64,000 bases of DNA from Isoetes taiwanensis (GCA_021234155.1 JAJEKV010000036.1:7639426-7703425); one strand, 5' to 3'. Positions 33,401-45,203 are shown, counted from the first letter of the stretch. The notes: generated by a model not told the origin, from the letters alone. Numbers and translations are program-made.

Positions 33401-36400
33401 ACTGCATAAACAGGAGGAAAAAAGCCTTCATAAGCAACAAATCAAGAACTAATAGATTCAACATTATAATTGCAGAATTATCTAAGTTAAATGCAAGATG
33501 ATTCCCAATATTGTGCTAGGGCTATATCCTCAATATTGTGCCCAACATCCTCCTCCCCTCGCCCACAACTCCCTCCTCCCCACTCAGCTGTGCCTCATTA
33601 ACATAAATGTAATACATCGATTCTTGGACTAGTTCACATCTTCATTGAACTTCAGAATGTGGTATTAGAAGACGAGTAAGGTAATTTAGAAAAACTTATG
33701 CGAACACAAACGAAAATAGTTTACAGCTATGGCAATTGTTATTTATGTTGTTGAAAGGATTACATTGGCTGGAATTCTTGACACTAAAAATGTAAATGCT
33801 GATGAAAACTTTGTAGCTTCATTGTCTAATTTGGCTGGAAACAAGACATTTGCTTATACAGCTTGAACCTTTAGATTGAGGAGATGTGCTTGCTAACTGG
33901 TGAAGCCTATTTTAAGCAGGAGGAGTAAATAGGCCAAAGTGGTATGACAAATGTGAAGATATATGTATACAACGATATCTTGTATGGCCATTAAAGATTG
34001 ATAATGATACCATGTATCTCGATTACGGCTCCCCGATCCTATATGATGCTTCCATCATATAAATTTATGGGAACTTCCTTATGATATACTATGTGATGCA
34101 CCTAGGGGTTTGTTGGGAAAGAAAATAATTTATTTCTTATAAACCTAGGCTAGGATCATTGTTGTTAAACCTTTAACTAGGGTATCCATATTTAAATATA
34201 GGAGATATTTGTGGAAAATAGAAGGAATATCTGGATTTGAAATAGCGGAATAACTTGTAGAAATAGGAAGATATCTCCTATACTTGGGGATCGAATTTTA
34301 TCGTAGGAATTGGCATAGTATTAATAGGCCTTTTTGTGTTCAACGAATTCCGTGTGCGCTAGAGAATTCTTGCAGGACAAGAGAAGAGCCAAATCGGTAA
34401 GAAACAATTCTATGGAAAACAAATATCATGCGAACCTGCAAATATACAACCGCATCATTATACTTCTTCAAAAGAATATATTGTGAAGCCATGCATTGTC
34501 TTCCAAGTATAGTGTCACACTCTGTTGGGGATGCTCCAACAACTTGAAAATACTGTTGTGCCAACTTTATCAACTCTGCTGATTCTACTTCTTGCCCCAA
34601 GCTTGCACAAGCTACTGCTTTAACCGTATATTCTAGTGGTGTAGTTGGATCAAATTCTTTAAGGACCTCATATGCTTGTTGTAGTTCTGGAACCTTCAGA
34701 ACGATATGTCACTGCCCACATAATATAAAACTAAGAATGTTAAATCAAGTCTGCAGATCACTCACCAACATTTTGCAGATAATGAATAGTAAGATTCAAA
34801 CGTGCCTCTGGGAGAACCTCAATCAATGCAGGAAATACCTGCAGACATATCTTAGAGCAATTTCATGAAAGATGATAGCTTGCAACTAAGCAAAGTCTAT
34901 TACTTGTAGTGCACCTTCCCCATTTCGAAAAACTACAAGGTTATGCCTTAAAAGGTCTTGCTCGAGGGAGCTCCTTCCAGTGTCACTGGCTGCCATTATT
35001 ACAGCTTCCGCAGCCTTCCCATCATATAGCTGAGAGTAGTTGCATGCCTGTATAAATATCAAGAAAAAAAACAGGGAGAGGAGACAGGCTTCAGCCCATA
35101 GTCTTGATAAATTGACACTGCATAGATATTTAGGAAAACTACATCCTCAATGAAAGAGATGGCTAGACAGTCACCTTCAGATTTACAGCAATCGCACTAT
35201 CAGGATGAACCTGGCAATATCAAATGAACAAGTCTTAAGATGAACTAAAGCATTATATATGGGAATAACACAAAGCACGTATAACTAAAAGTGAGATTTA
35301 AATTTCTAACCATTAAGAGAAAAGAAGGAAAGTTTTTATTGTCATCCCAGGCTAATATGGCATCATGCAATCAAGCACAGCTAGAAAGCAGTTTAGTGTA
35401 CCCCAAATGGAATAATTGATGAATCCAGAAGCATATGTCAATTTCCAGGATTATTCTACTATTTCCTATTGTTTCGTCGTCATTGTGTTTCGAAAATATC
35501 TATGTTCTCCTGCCATGTGTCAATTGCTATCGCCCTTTCCTAGTACTTGAATCCAGTCTCTTTAAACTGTGTTTCAATTAGCTTGGTTTTCCGCCAAAAA
35601 TGTCCTATCATAATGCTACATATGTAGGATCACACATCTACTTAGTATCCCCAATGCGACCACATGTCTGTTGAAGTCCATCTCTTTCTAGATGTTGGCA
35701 TCCTAGAAGACACAACTTGGAATGTCATATCAGTTTCTGTTAACATAATGGGCATACTTGATTATTTGTCTTGATATCTTGGATATAAAAGGTTTATCTG
35801 AAGTCTCTTCTTTGAAATTCTTTGGCCATTAAATCAGCACCCTGCAATGAGAACCCACATAGAGCAACTGGTTGAGTAGCATTGCTTTTTCACATCACAC
35901 GCAACCTTCTGGCTTTCCAATTGCACACTCTAATTGCATAAGGTCTTTTCTATCTAGTAAGAACCATAGAACAAATTGGCATGTGCCTATATTATATGAT
36001 TGTAAAGTAAAAGCAAGAAAATATGAAACAGAAAGTGCAGTTATACTGCCATCAATGATTAAACATGATTGTGATGGAAAAGAATGATCATACCTGCAGG
36101 TAACTGCTTAAAATCTCATGGCTCACGTCATATTGGTCCAAACTATAATAGCAAAGTGCCATATAAACCTCCAAGGCCAGCCATTCCCTGCACGTAATCA
36201 AGCCATCCCAAATGATCATCGTTGTACTTGACATGCAAAACGTCCTTACACACTCTAATGGTTATGTTTCATTATCTGCAGTATCATTTCTTGAATGATT
36301 AAGAGGTTTCCTTACATTGAAGTAAGGAAAAAGCAACAATATTTTAATGAATACTCAAGCTCATCAAATGAATCTCCAGAGGACTTCAGTTTATAATTAC

Positions 36401-37134
36401 CGGTTCTCGAGCAAAAATCTTTTGTATATTTCAGTAGCTTCCTCATAACGCATTTGTGAAAAATGGATAGCTGCCAAACTTAATTGGTCCTCTGGTGCTG
36501 TACCAATTTTTCCATGGTATTCTAGCACCTTCTTCTCATCATTCCTATGATGAGCTACATGAAACAAAATTCGGGTTCGAAGAGCTGAGTCTGGTCCTGA
36601 AATGAGCAGAAGCAAAATGAGCTTCAAGTTGAAAAACTAAACCTCCCATAGAGAATCTCTGATGTACCTTTCAAAGCAGCTTCTTCTGATTCTTCATATA
36701 ATTCCAGGTAAAAGAGGCATGCAGCCTGAAGAGTGTGATACAGAGGCTTAGCTTCAGGAAGGTGTTGCAGCTTCTTATAAGTAGCCTCGGCTTTCTCATA
36801 ATCTCCATTATGGAAGTAACAAAATGCCAACCACTCTAAGCAAATGTTGTCGGACTCGTCAATCTGATCAAACAGGCAAAGAACATATTACCAGATCATA
36901 TTGGACGTAACTCATAACAGAAAACAGGTAGTTCATTTCACCAGATGAATTGCCTATAAGCAAGTAACATACCTGGTTCTGAAATTGCAGCAAAGCAATG
37001 GCACCAGAATAGTCCCGGGCCTCTATAAAAGATGACAAGTCTGGCAATTTGGGAGACGATTTGCCACGTCCAGAACCACTGCCGGAACCACTTCTATCGC
37101 TCTGGCTATTACGTCGGGCCTTAGAAACTAACAT
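30436..37134 (-). CDS. IFT56: IFT56 (TTC26/DYF13), intraflagellar transport TPR protein
   Basis: IFT56 is a TPR protein of the IFT-B complex that carries cargo into cilia; in land plants it would serve sperm flagella. Ten exons with GT-AG borders join in frame: 36973-37134, 36668-36863, 36401-36596, 36094-36187, 35175-35210, 34904-35047, 34766-34838, 34436-34686, 33166-33401, 30436-30655. They total 1,608 bases, 536 codons, against 554 residues in human TTC26. Landmarks are [97 protein letters not shown] and [15 protein letters not shown], all matching the family in order. The final ~18 residues were not found; reading on past the last donor gives VSFV and a stop. No stop or frameshift was seen. 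A Harbinger element lies about 200 bp upstream of the ATG. Confidence 0.95.
30978..32340. repeat. Element-like insert in the large IFT56 intron
   Basis: The 2.5-kb intron between exons 9 and 10 contains a segment bounded by CCTATGAGACAC (about 30999-31010) and its inverse GTGTCTCATAG (about 32314-32324). Another TCTATGAGACA lies at 31828-31838. The left part has a short direct duplication (AGCCTATGAGACA..ATATAGAGCGCAAC twice, near 30997-31052). No coding content is recognised. It may be a non-autonomous transposon; boundaries are uncertain. Confidence 0.4.
31375..31805. repeat. Long polypurine (GA-rich) tract
   Basis: About 430 bases are almost all A and G on the plus strand, with many AGAGAGA runs. 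On the transcribed IFT56 strand this is a CT-rich tract. A weaker purine-rich stretch lies at 32097-32200. The long Ser/Leu-rich minus-strand frames here are by-products of composition. Confidence 0.85.
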
Positions 37135-37174
37135 ACTTCACCTTGCTACAAAGAAACCGGGCTAGCTTCAAGAG

Positions 37175-37338
37175 AAAACCGTCTACTCTTGTAAATCATG
37201 ATCGAATGGCTTAAGCCACATCCAACTCAAATTATCCTGTGATGCCGGGAACTATGATCTTGAATTTGATCTTAACCCAGAACGGCCTTCGAATTTTGAA
37301 AACCGTCTATTCTTGTAGATCACGATCGAATGGCATAA
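37175..37338. repeat. Tandem duplication upstream of IFT56, interrupted by Harbinger
   Basis: Unit 1 starts at 37175 (AAAACCGTCTACTCTTGTAA) and unit 2 at 37299 (AAAACCGTCTATTCTTGTAG), a period of 124 bases. Unit 2 is cut at 37338 and resumes at 44408 after the Harbinger element with GCCATATCCAACTC. Unit 1 is continuous across the same point (GAATGGCTTAAGCCACATCC), so it serves as an empty site. Confidence 0.88.
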
Positions 37339-37559
37339 GGCTGGGTTCACATGAACCATTATTTAACGTTGCCACGTCATCAAAAATACCCTCACGACGG
37401 TCGACGAGGGTCAGGTGTTCACATGTGATTCTTGTTTTCTTCGATGGTAGGAAGGGTCTAAAAGGGGTTTTGCAACCGGTTTCTTCACGGATTGACATGG
37501 AGGATGAATAAACGCTTGTGTAGTCCTGATTTTCTTCACCGATATCACCGATATCAGAG

Positions 37560-38864
37560 ATGGAGAATGAACAAATGGTGATTTTGATTGCAGGTGAGAT
37601 TCTTGCACACATTAGACGAAGAAGACATGCTCTGTTCACTAGATTTTATAGAAGGTTGCAAAGATTGAGAAGAGTTAGGTCTTTGCTCCAATGTGCACAT
37701 ATGCTGCCTTTGTTTTCAGGGAGTGCAAGCATCCTGTTGACATCAGAGCTCGTTCGAAGGCTTGACTATAATTCATCTGGTTGGTATATTCGTCCTAGAT
37801 CTTTGCATTTTTGGCATCATTGGATACATGAGGTGGATTTGGGGGATGTAAATCAATACCCAGAATTATTTCGAATGGATGCAGCTTGCTTTTGTGCAAT
37901 ATGTGATCGCGTAGCCCATTTGATGCAAACAAATCCACCACAAGGATTGAGAAACATTCCTAACAGGTGGACTCCCCCTGCAAAACAAGTAGCAGTAGCA
38001 TTGAATAGGTATGCATCAGGTTCTTCTTTGCTACAGGTAAGTACAACATTTGGTGTTGGGAGGTCAACTGTTTTGAAATATTGTTTGAAGTTTGTAGAAG
38101 CAGTAATTCTTACTATGGGAAGTTTAATAGGATGGCCAGATAATTTAGAGGGAATAAAGTCAGGATTTGAAAGGTATAGGTGTTTCCCAAACTGTATTGG
38201 AACTATTGATGTCACACACCTCAAGTTTCATCTTCCTGGAAATGCTGCAGCTCCAGACTACTATGATAAGGACAAGAATTATAGTATAGGAATGCAAGCT
38301 GTTGTATCCATGGAAGGAAAGTTTTTAGATGTGTCAGTGGGATTCCCGGGAAGTAACAATGATTTGAACATCTTGAGGATGTCTTCTTTGTATCAAAGAG
38401 TGCAAGGTGGTGAGCTATTTCAGGGTGCAGCTGTTAAAAGAGGAGATTTTTACTTCCCTGAATACCTATTGGGTGATGGAGGGTACCAAGACTTGCCATG
38501 GATGGTTATTCCTTTTCCCGGAGAAAGAGAAAATTTACCAAATGAAAAGAAAAACTTCAACTACTGGTTGTGCTCTTGTAGGATGATGACTGAGCGTGTT
38601 TTTGGCAATTGGAAGACGAAATGGAGGTATTTCCTGGGTATCATTGAGACAGAAAATGTAGCTCAAATTTCTAGAGCTGCATTTGCGTTTACATGTATTC
38701 ATAATTTTCTTCTTGAAAGAGGTTACTTGGTTATTCAGCCAATTGAAGGTGAAAGTGTGGAAAGCATTAGTAGACCAGTGCGCGGGAGGCCATCATCGGA
38801 CTCAATCCAGGCTCTCAAACTTCGAAATGATTTATGTATGTACTTGAATTCATTAGAGGAGTGA
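37560..38864 (+). CDS. PIF/Harbinger transposase (HARBI1-like, DDE_Tnp_4)
   Basis: A 434-residue single-exon nuclease that would cut and join the element at TAA/TTA-type targets in the nucleus. The N-terminus is Arg-rich. A helix-turn-helix lies at about residues 157-178 (LLQVSTTFGVGRSTVLKYCL). The catalytic triad is visible: Asp217 in GTIDVTHLKF, Asp306 in LLGDGGYQDL and Glu345 in MTERVFGNWK. The conserved GFPGSNNDL also fits the family. The ATG at 37560 is the first in frame. It lies 221 bases inside the left terminus, and the SANT/MYB partner lies convergent at 42371-43470. The length is normal for the family and no break is seen. Confidence 0.95.
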   Translation: MENEQMVILIAGEILAHIRRRRHALFTRFYRRLQRLRRVRSLLQCAHMLPLFSGSASILLTSELVRRLDYNSSGWYIRPRSLHFWHHWIHEVDLGDVNQYPELFRMDAACFCAICDRVAHLMQTNPPQGLRNIPNRWTPPAKQVAVALNRYASGSSLLQVSTTFGVGRSTVLKYCLKFVEAVILTMGSLIGWPDNLEGIKSGFERYRCFPNCIGTIDVTHLKFHLPGNAAAPDYYDKDKNYSIGMQAVVSMEGKFLDVSVGFPGSNNDLNILRMSSLYQRVQGGELFQGAAVKRGDFYFPEYLLGDGGYQDLPWMVIPFPGERENLPNEKKNFNYWLCSCRMMTERVFGNWKTKWRYFLGIIETENVAQISRAAFAFTCIHNFLLERGYLVIQPIEGESVESISRPVRGRPSSDSIQALKLRNDLCMYLNSLEE

Positions 38865-38889
38865 GGAAAATATCATGCTTAGCATGTTT

Positions 38890-39095
38890 CTAGATGCTGG
38901 TATATGTATTTTGTTAACAGCTACATGGAATTGTTTTAACTGTGCTGGTATGTGTATTTTGCTTTAACTGTGCTGGTATATGTATTTTGTGCTGGAATTG
39001 TTTTAACGTTCTTACTGTGCTGGTATATGTATTTTGTTAACAGCTATATGGAATTGTTGAAGAATTGTTTTATCGTTCTTACTGTGCTTTGTGGT
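38890..39095. repeat. Short repeats after transposase stop
   Basis: The unit GTGCTGGTATATGTATTTTG occurs four times with variants, mixed with GGAATTGTTTTAACGTTCTT. It probably lies in the 3' untranslated region of the transposase. Confidence 0.75.
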
Positions 39096-39124
39096 AAATG
39101 ATTTTGAAGAATTGTTTTACCGTC

Positions 39125-39259
39125 ATGAAGCATGTTAATTTAGGAGCATTAGAACAAGGTATGCACGTCCATGACAATATCATAAAGGCTGGATTTGAAC
39201 CAGAAGTTGTTATTGGAAGTTACATAGTAGATATGTATGTAAAGTGTGGCCTACTAGAC
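39125..39259 (+). pseudogene. PPR-protein fragment inside the Harbinger element
   Basis: 45 codons read MKHVNLGALEQGMHVHDNII, then KAGFEPEVVIGSYIVDMYVK and CGLLD. This is the hallmark stretch of plant PLS-class pentatricopeptide repeat proteins (ALEQG..IH..I...G.E..V..GS.LVDMY.KCG). No further repeats surround it. It is a fragment, likely captured or inserted, between the transposase and its partner gene. Confidence 0.8.
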
Positions 39260-39373
39260 TGGAAAGGGCTTTGTTTTTACAACCTAGAATATCACAACGT
39301 TACAAAGGGTGCAACTAGAAGACAGGTTAACAAAATAATGAAACATGTTAGTCAAAGCACAGTGACACAGTGA

Positions 39374-42358
39374 CACAGCTGGCGAGAGAAAGCACTGAAA
39401 GCCCAACTATAATATACTTATCCAGCTTTGTTTAAAGCAACAGCTTTACCCCTCGTGCCCACAATGGAAAAGAATGGATGCTAGAACAATTTGCTTGGAG
39501 AACACTCTGTTATTTGCAACTAAGGAACAACTCTGTTATTAAGCATTACCACGCCATTTTTTCAGCCATTCATAAATCTGGCACCCACAGGCAGTCAAGT
39601 TACTAGAACTTAGGAAAAATTATGATCAATTCCAAATCCCATTTGATCTTTAAATCTCCCAAGGTTTTAATGCATATCCAATTTACTATAAAAGCTACAT
39701 AATCCTGCCACAGCATCAAAGTCTTAATCCGTAATAGGCAAAATCATATCCCAAACCAGAACTATGTTTGCCTTCGAAATTTTGCAACTGTGAGATAAAA
39801 GCATTGCACACATAGACTGCACTGCTATTCGCCACCTGGAATTCACAATGGGTCATGCTTCTAGGAGGTATAGACTTGCACATTGCGAACGTGATGATGT
39901 TCATTTTATTTTTGTCAAATGACAAATGGATGCAGTTTGGCCAATCACAGACATGGTGTTGTTCTTCAGACACGCATCAAGGGCAATCACAAACAGGCCA
40001 GAAGGCAAAACCTGTGTAGAAACCATCCTTAAACCAATGGCTGCTTTAACTCCACACAAAAGCAGCCAAGCAGAATTAATTTCCAAGCAGCAGAAGGCTT
40101 AAAAGCAAATTATTGCTCTCATATGACCCAGCCCAGTCATGCACAACTGTCTTAACGAAGCTTCACTGATGCACAACATAATATGCTTCTTGCATGCCCT
40201 TTGCAGTTATTGCATGCTTTTCTACATAGTAAACAAAGTTCGTCCTCCAATGTTCTTCCAAAGCTGAGTTGTGTAGACAATTTCACAGATGTACAATAAT
40301 ATAATCACAAGTTCAATAAAATAATTTGCATCAAGATGTTCCTTGCCTCTGGTATGTTCTTCTGTGTGTACTCTGAACAAATCCAGATGCGTCAAACAAA
40401 AGCTCCATTCATACAAATATTGACATGTTTTTCCATGTAGTTTAAGTCCTCTCTTTTACTTTTCTGTAAATATTCTCCTTGAGCATTCTTCATTAACTTC
40501 TCTAGTATCCAGCCACAAATATCTCAAACTCATGATCAGTGATATAAATTTTAGCGCAGGCATGGAACTTTGCATATAAATCTTCATTGCGCAAAGAGCA
40601 CACTTCATTGCGCAAAGAGCACAATGATGCATGCAAGCTCAAGACTCACTTTCTGCTATCATGTTTATGATTGTTGATAATCACTTCAAATAAAGAGCTC
40701 ATAGGATGACTTAAATGCTTTATAAGAGTGAAGGAGACTGAATGAAGCGCTTACACTGGTGGCATGCTTGAAAGTGCTACAATTAATTCAAAAGTTTACA
40801 ATCACCCTTTGGTAACTTAGTCGGTTTTGATGCCATAGGTGTCGGCCGTATAAAATTCAGCTTTACAACAAACATATGTACTCGCAAGCATCCAGATGGC
40901 GATCCAATTAAGCATCCAGAAAAGTTATCCTCAATAATGACAAAATCATAAGAACTTCATAAATTTCTGATATTAGCACAAAGGCCAACTTATATCCTGA
41001 GTACATAAATGATCAAATCAACAGCTTTCTCTTAGATCAGAGCTGTGTCTCCCAAGAAACTTCTGCAACATTCTTTTTACTCACTACCTGAGAATTGATA
41101 GAATCTGAAAGCAGGCTTGATTCAGTGCATGAAAATGATGGATACTGTCATCATGCAGCCACTTCAACAATCTCTATGACTCAAAACCAAATCCCCAAAA
41201 ATATACTTCCTCTAACAATTCTGCTGTCCACTATTCCAGCACCTCTATGTAGTAAGCTGCTAGCCAGAGGCCATAAAAAAGCTTCTTACTCTTTTCCTGA
41301 TTCATGGAAGAATGGTAACCAATGCGAATGATAAATTATCTGTGTCAAGAATATAGACATGAGTAAGGTCAAGCTGCTTTCCAAGGTCTGCAAGGCACCA
41401 CCTAATAATGCATGCCACTGAACTTGGACTCTGCTTGCCAAGATATAAATGGCAGAGAATCTGGCAAAAGTACTACCCACAAGCTAGTACATAAAAGTGC
41501 TAACAAATTCCACTTACAATCAATAATACGGCGCTCCACTTCCAGGCAAGGAAAATCCACCACCTACAGGACCTTGAGAATACCTTGAGCATGCTTTTCT
41601 GCATAATAAACAAAGTTCGCCCTCCAATGTTCTTCCAAAGCTGAGTTTCTAGAGCACTAGCACCTTAATTTCTAGAGCACCTTAATTTCTAGAGCACTAG
41701 CTGTTTGATCACTAAGCAAGTAATTGCACAAACATGGTGAATGTCACTCTGAAGGTTGCCCTCATGATCAGTGATCTGATATAAAAACTATTGGATGCAT
41801 CTCAAAAAAATCCAAACATACTAAATCACCAACATACTAAAAATCCAAACATACATGCACACTTTGTTATTGTATGGATAGAGTAATCCAAACATACTAA
41901 GTTTCACCATGAGAATCATCTAATCATATACAATCCTGGAGAAACCAGTCAACACTTCCCAAAAGGTGATTGAACTAAATATGCTTAAGTTGCTACCATT
42001 TTTAATACTACATATGTTTTTTCTTTCTATCTACCTTACTGTCTCACCATAATACAGATCCTTCGCATGCTGCATTATCCTATTCAAACTATTTATACAC
42101 TGTCATAACAGATAAACCTTCCATTACTGCTTGTTGTGTTTCAGTTTTATCAAGCATATCAGCCGAAAATGACTTACAAAGTTTGGAGATTCCATATTGG
42201 TACCAATTGTCACAAATTTCCAAAATCATGGATCATACCCAATCGTTCAAAATCATGTAAACAGAATTGTTACCTTGTTCCTTTAATAACCAATTAAAAG
42301 AAATAATCCCAATGAAAGTACAACATGTTTTTTTATCTAGCTCCAATACTGGGCAGAT
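39374..42358. other. Non-coding interior of the Harbinger element
   Basis: I see no gene. A dispersed pair (GCATGCTTTTCTACATAGTA... at about 40212 and GCATGCTTTTCTGCATAATA... at about 41592) shares roughly 60 bases. A short duplication, TTTCTAGAGCAC(TAGCA)CCTTAA, lies near 41644-41702. Confidence 0.5.
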
Positions 42359-42370
42359 CCAGAGTTCCAT

Positions 42371-43470
42371 TCACTTCTTCAACGACTTGATGGCTTCAGC
42401 AAGTATTTTTGCGACTTGGATCTCTACTTGGAGACTAGCATCGTGCATTTTTCTCATTGCTTCCATCTCGCTTTCTGAAATTTGTTTCAATGCTTCAACT
42501 TGAGATACCGAGATGAATTTTGAAGATTCTGAAATGGCTGTAGCCACGCTCTGGGACGACGAGCTCACTGCTGCACACACATCATCTAAAGCATCTACTT
42601 TTCTCCTCTTGCGTTTTCTTCCACTAGATTGTCTGTCCTGAATGTTCTCCTTGCTAACTGGTTGAAAATGAAATGTAAAACATGTGAAACAATGAAAATT
42701 ATGTAACATGAATTGCAAAAGATTAATACGGACCATGATTACTCTGAGTCTCATTTTCTGGCTGATTGCTTTGAGTCTCATTTTCTGGCTGATTGCTTTG
42801 AGTCTCATTCTCTGGCTGATTGGTTTGTGGTTGCGTGTAATGTGAACCTGGAGGGAAGCTATAAACAGGCTGACTTCGTGGTGTAGATGCTGGCATGTTC
42901 TCGGTCAAGATATGTTGGGGATTGCAAGCTTCTCTACCTCCTAGCCAGCTCTGCATTGCATCAAACAATTGCTTATGAAATGTCTTTGGCAAGTCCTTCT
43001 CCCTACGCTGTGCTTCAGTCATGTTCCAATATGAAGAATGCCCTGATGGTATGTTATTCTCGTAGGAATTGATCTTCTTCCAGTCTTTATGATATCTTTC
43101 CCAACATGATCTGCATTGGGTGGACGTGCGGGAAACGCCTACATGACGACAGTACCTATGCAACAACAAAGAAAAATCATTCAATATGTGTAATGAACAA
43201 ATCAATAATCATTTTTTAATGTTCTAATTCTTACCCTGCTACTGCTTCCCATCGTTGATTGCTGTTGCGGCTTCTTTGGAGGGGTGTTCCATGCCTCTGA
43301 ATCATCCAATCTTGTTTCTTAGCAGTGTTAAGAATTAAAAGTTCGTCCAATGTCCAAATTCCGGAGCTTGGACCCCCAACCACGCTGCCCATTTCTCTCC
43401 ATTGTTCAACTTGAATTGCTGAGGAAGAAGGCAGCCTTAGTGCTGTTCGATGGGCAGTTGGTGCTGACAT
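42371..43470 (-). CDS. SANT/MYB DNA-binding partner of Harbinger transposase
   Basis: Three exons with GT-AG borders join in frame: 43235-43470, 42734-43155, 42371-42657 (945 bases, 314 residues). The start is the ATG at 43470. The SANT/MYB-like region spans the first intron: WTLDELLILNTAKKQDW, WEAVAG, then YCRHVGVSRTSTQCRSCWER and YHKDWKKI. It is followed by a Pro/Gln linker with QPENETQSN repeats, a nuclear-localisation-like GRKRKRRK, and a C-terminal coiled helix ending AKILAEAIKSLKK. In this superfamily such a protein binds the transposon ends and brings the transposase into the nucleus. It is intact and convergent with the transposase. Confidence 0.9.
42738..42821 (-). repeat. 27-bp repeat encoding QPENETQSN
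   Basis: Three consecutive copies of a 27-base unit, nearly identical, are in frame in exon 2 of the SANT/MYB gene. Copy number may vary among alleles. Confidence 0.9.
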
Positions 43471-44407
43471 CCTGTACAAAACAACATGACAAGGCTAGTT
43501 TATGCCTGCTGCAAATTGTCTGCACCATGTGATGTATAGCATAATATATACTGGTCAAATAGGTAATATGCTAACATCCTTCCCTGTGACACCTGATGCA
43601 ACGAAGTTAGCATCTTTTATAATAGCTTTGCTCAATCTTAGCAGCTATGCCATAATTTCTGCTGAGACATGTGTCCCTTGCAAAGTATACCTGTTTGATT
43701 TACCTTGTGAACTCATGGTACTGTTTGGAAGTATTAGAACAGCACATGGTGGCCATCCTCTCTTTGGCCTTTTGATGCAGATCCCGCCTGATTTTCAGCC
43801 TGATCAATATGTTCGTGCCAGCTATACATTGGTGCAATCGGTTTTACACTAGCATGGTAAATACCCTGGTGGAATAGGCGGCAAAATTTTCCATGTTTGT
43901 GTGAATTGATGCATTTACAACCCATTCATTTTCAAATCCCTCTTTTGCTATTTGGAGATCATATGATATTTACATATTCAAAGGTAAAGATCCTAGCATT
44001 ATACATTTTGGAGATGTCTTTTCTTCAAAATAACAACATTCTAAAACATGAAAAAGGAAGATGAAGTCGTTGAAACCTGGATTCATCGGACATTGCGTCA
44101 AGCGACGGAGCGTTCCACAGTCCAGACTCCACCGGATTTCTTTCTTAAATGCGTTCCACAGTTCAGACTCCACCGGATTTCTCAGGTCACGCACCTGAGA
44201 TTACAGGTCATATTGCAGACGTGGCGGTCATGAAGGTCGTGGCACCATCATGTAAAATGGCAGGCCCTTTTACGCCACGTAGGACTCATGAGGTGCCACA
44301 TAGGATAATGCACCATCGTCCACCATCACGATGTCTGATTTTTTCTTGCATGTGAACAGTCAACCATCGTGATTGTGATGGCATGACTGTCACATGTGAA
44401 CCCACTC

Positions 44408-44475
44408 TAAGCCATATCCAACTCAAATTATCCTGTGATGCCGGAAACTATGATCTTGAATATGAATATGATCTT
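44408..44475. repeat. Continuation of the interrupted upstream duplication
   Basis: TAAGCCATATCCAACTCAAA and onward matches 37213-37275 with few differences. It is the second half of the 124-base unit split by the Harbinger insertion. DNA beyond it is the original distal upstream region of IFT56. Confidence 0.88.
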
Positions 44476-44918
44476 AATTAAGGGTGAAATAGGGTGAAAA
44501 ATAGGTAGATAGAAAGTATTTTTTAGATTAATAAGCAATAACTAACTTAGAGTTTTTGACACGTGGATAAGCTAGCCTTCTAAATAAGGGGTCCCTTCAG
44601 GTCAAGCTGTTGCTAAAAATGTTTGTGAAGTTAGACCAATATGCAAAACCACTTGTAAATACTATACGAAGTACTAGATAGGACTGAGTTAAAACACCCT
44701 ACAAGTGTTAATGCCTACAAGTGTTAATGTTTTATTGTGACCATTGGATGAAGGCATCATGTGCAGAATATGCCATATGAATGGCCTTGCAATTTCCACA
44801 TCACACCCATGTACAGAACCACGCTCCCCATATGCACCACATACGTACATCACAAAGAAATACATCACACTCATGTGCCACATGTGCAAAATACACGAAA
44901 TTCAAAGGAGTAGATAAC

Positions 44919-45203
44919 GTGAAAGCTTTCATCACATGTGAGTAACAGGAAAGTGAAAATAGCATAAAACATGAAAGGTCTCTTTCATTTTGTGTGACCC
45001 AAGACTTGAAAGTAAAAGCACCAAGAACGTATGCAATTACATGGGTCATATATTACAATGTCGAAAGCTTCCATTACATGTGAGTAACAGGAAAGTGAAA
45101 ACAGCATAAAACATGAAAGGTCTCTTTCATTTTGTGTGACCCAAGACTTGAAAGTAAAAGCACGAAGAAGGTATGCAAATACATGGGTCATATATTACAA
45201 TGT
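44919..45203. repeat. Tandem duplication of about 142 bp
   Basis: The unit AAAGCTTTCATCACATGTGA... to ...CATATATTACAATGTC is present twice in a row (about 44919-45060 and 45061-45203) with about 90 percent identity by eye. It lies just beyond the 3' end of the Replitron-like gene. Confidence 0.88.

Larger units (their letters stand above)
37339..44407 (+). mobile_element. PIF/Harbinger transposon, 7,069 bp, apparently autonomous
   Basis: The target duplication TAA lies at 37336-37338 and 44408-44410. The termini are GGCTGGGTTCACATG (left) and, inverted at the right, GAGTGGGTTCACATG; 13 of 15 positions match. The interior carries the two genes typical of the superfamily: a transposase on the plus strand and a SANT/MYB protein on the minus strand, convergent. 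Both are free of stops and frameshifts. The neighbouring duplicated sequence gives the empty site and confirms the ends. The 3.5 kb between the genes holds repeats and a PPR gene fragment. Confidence 0.9.
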
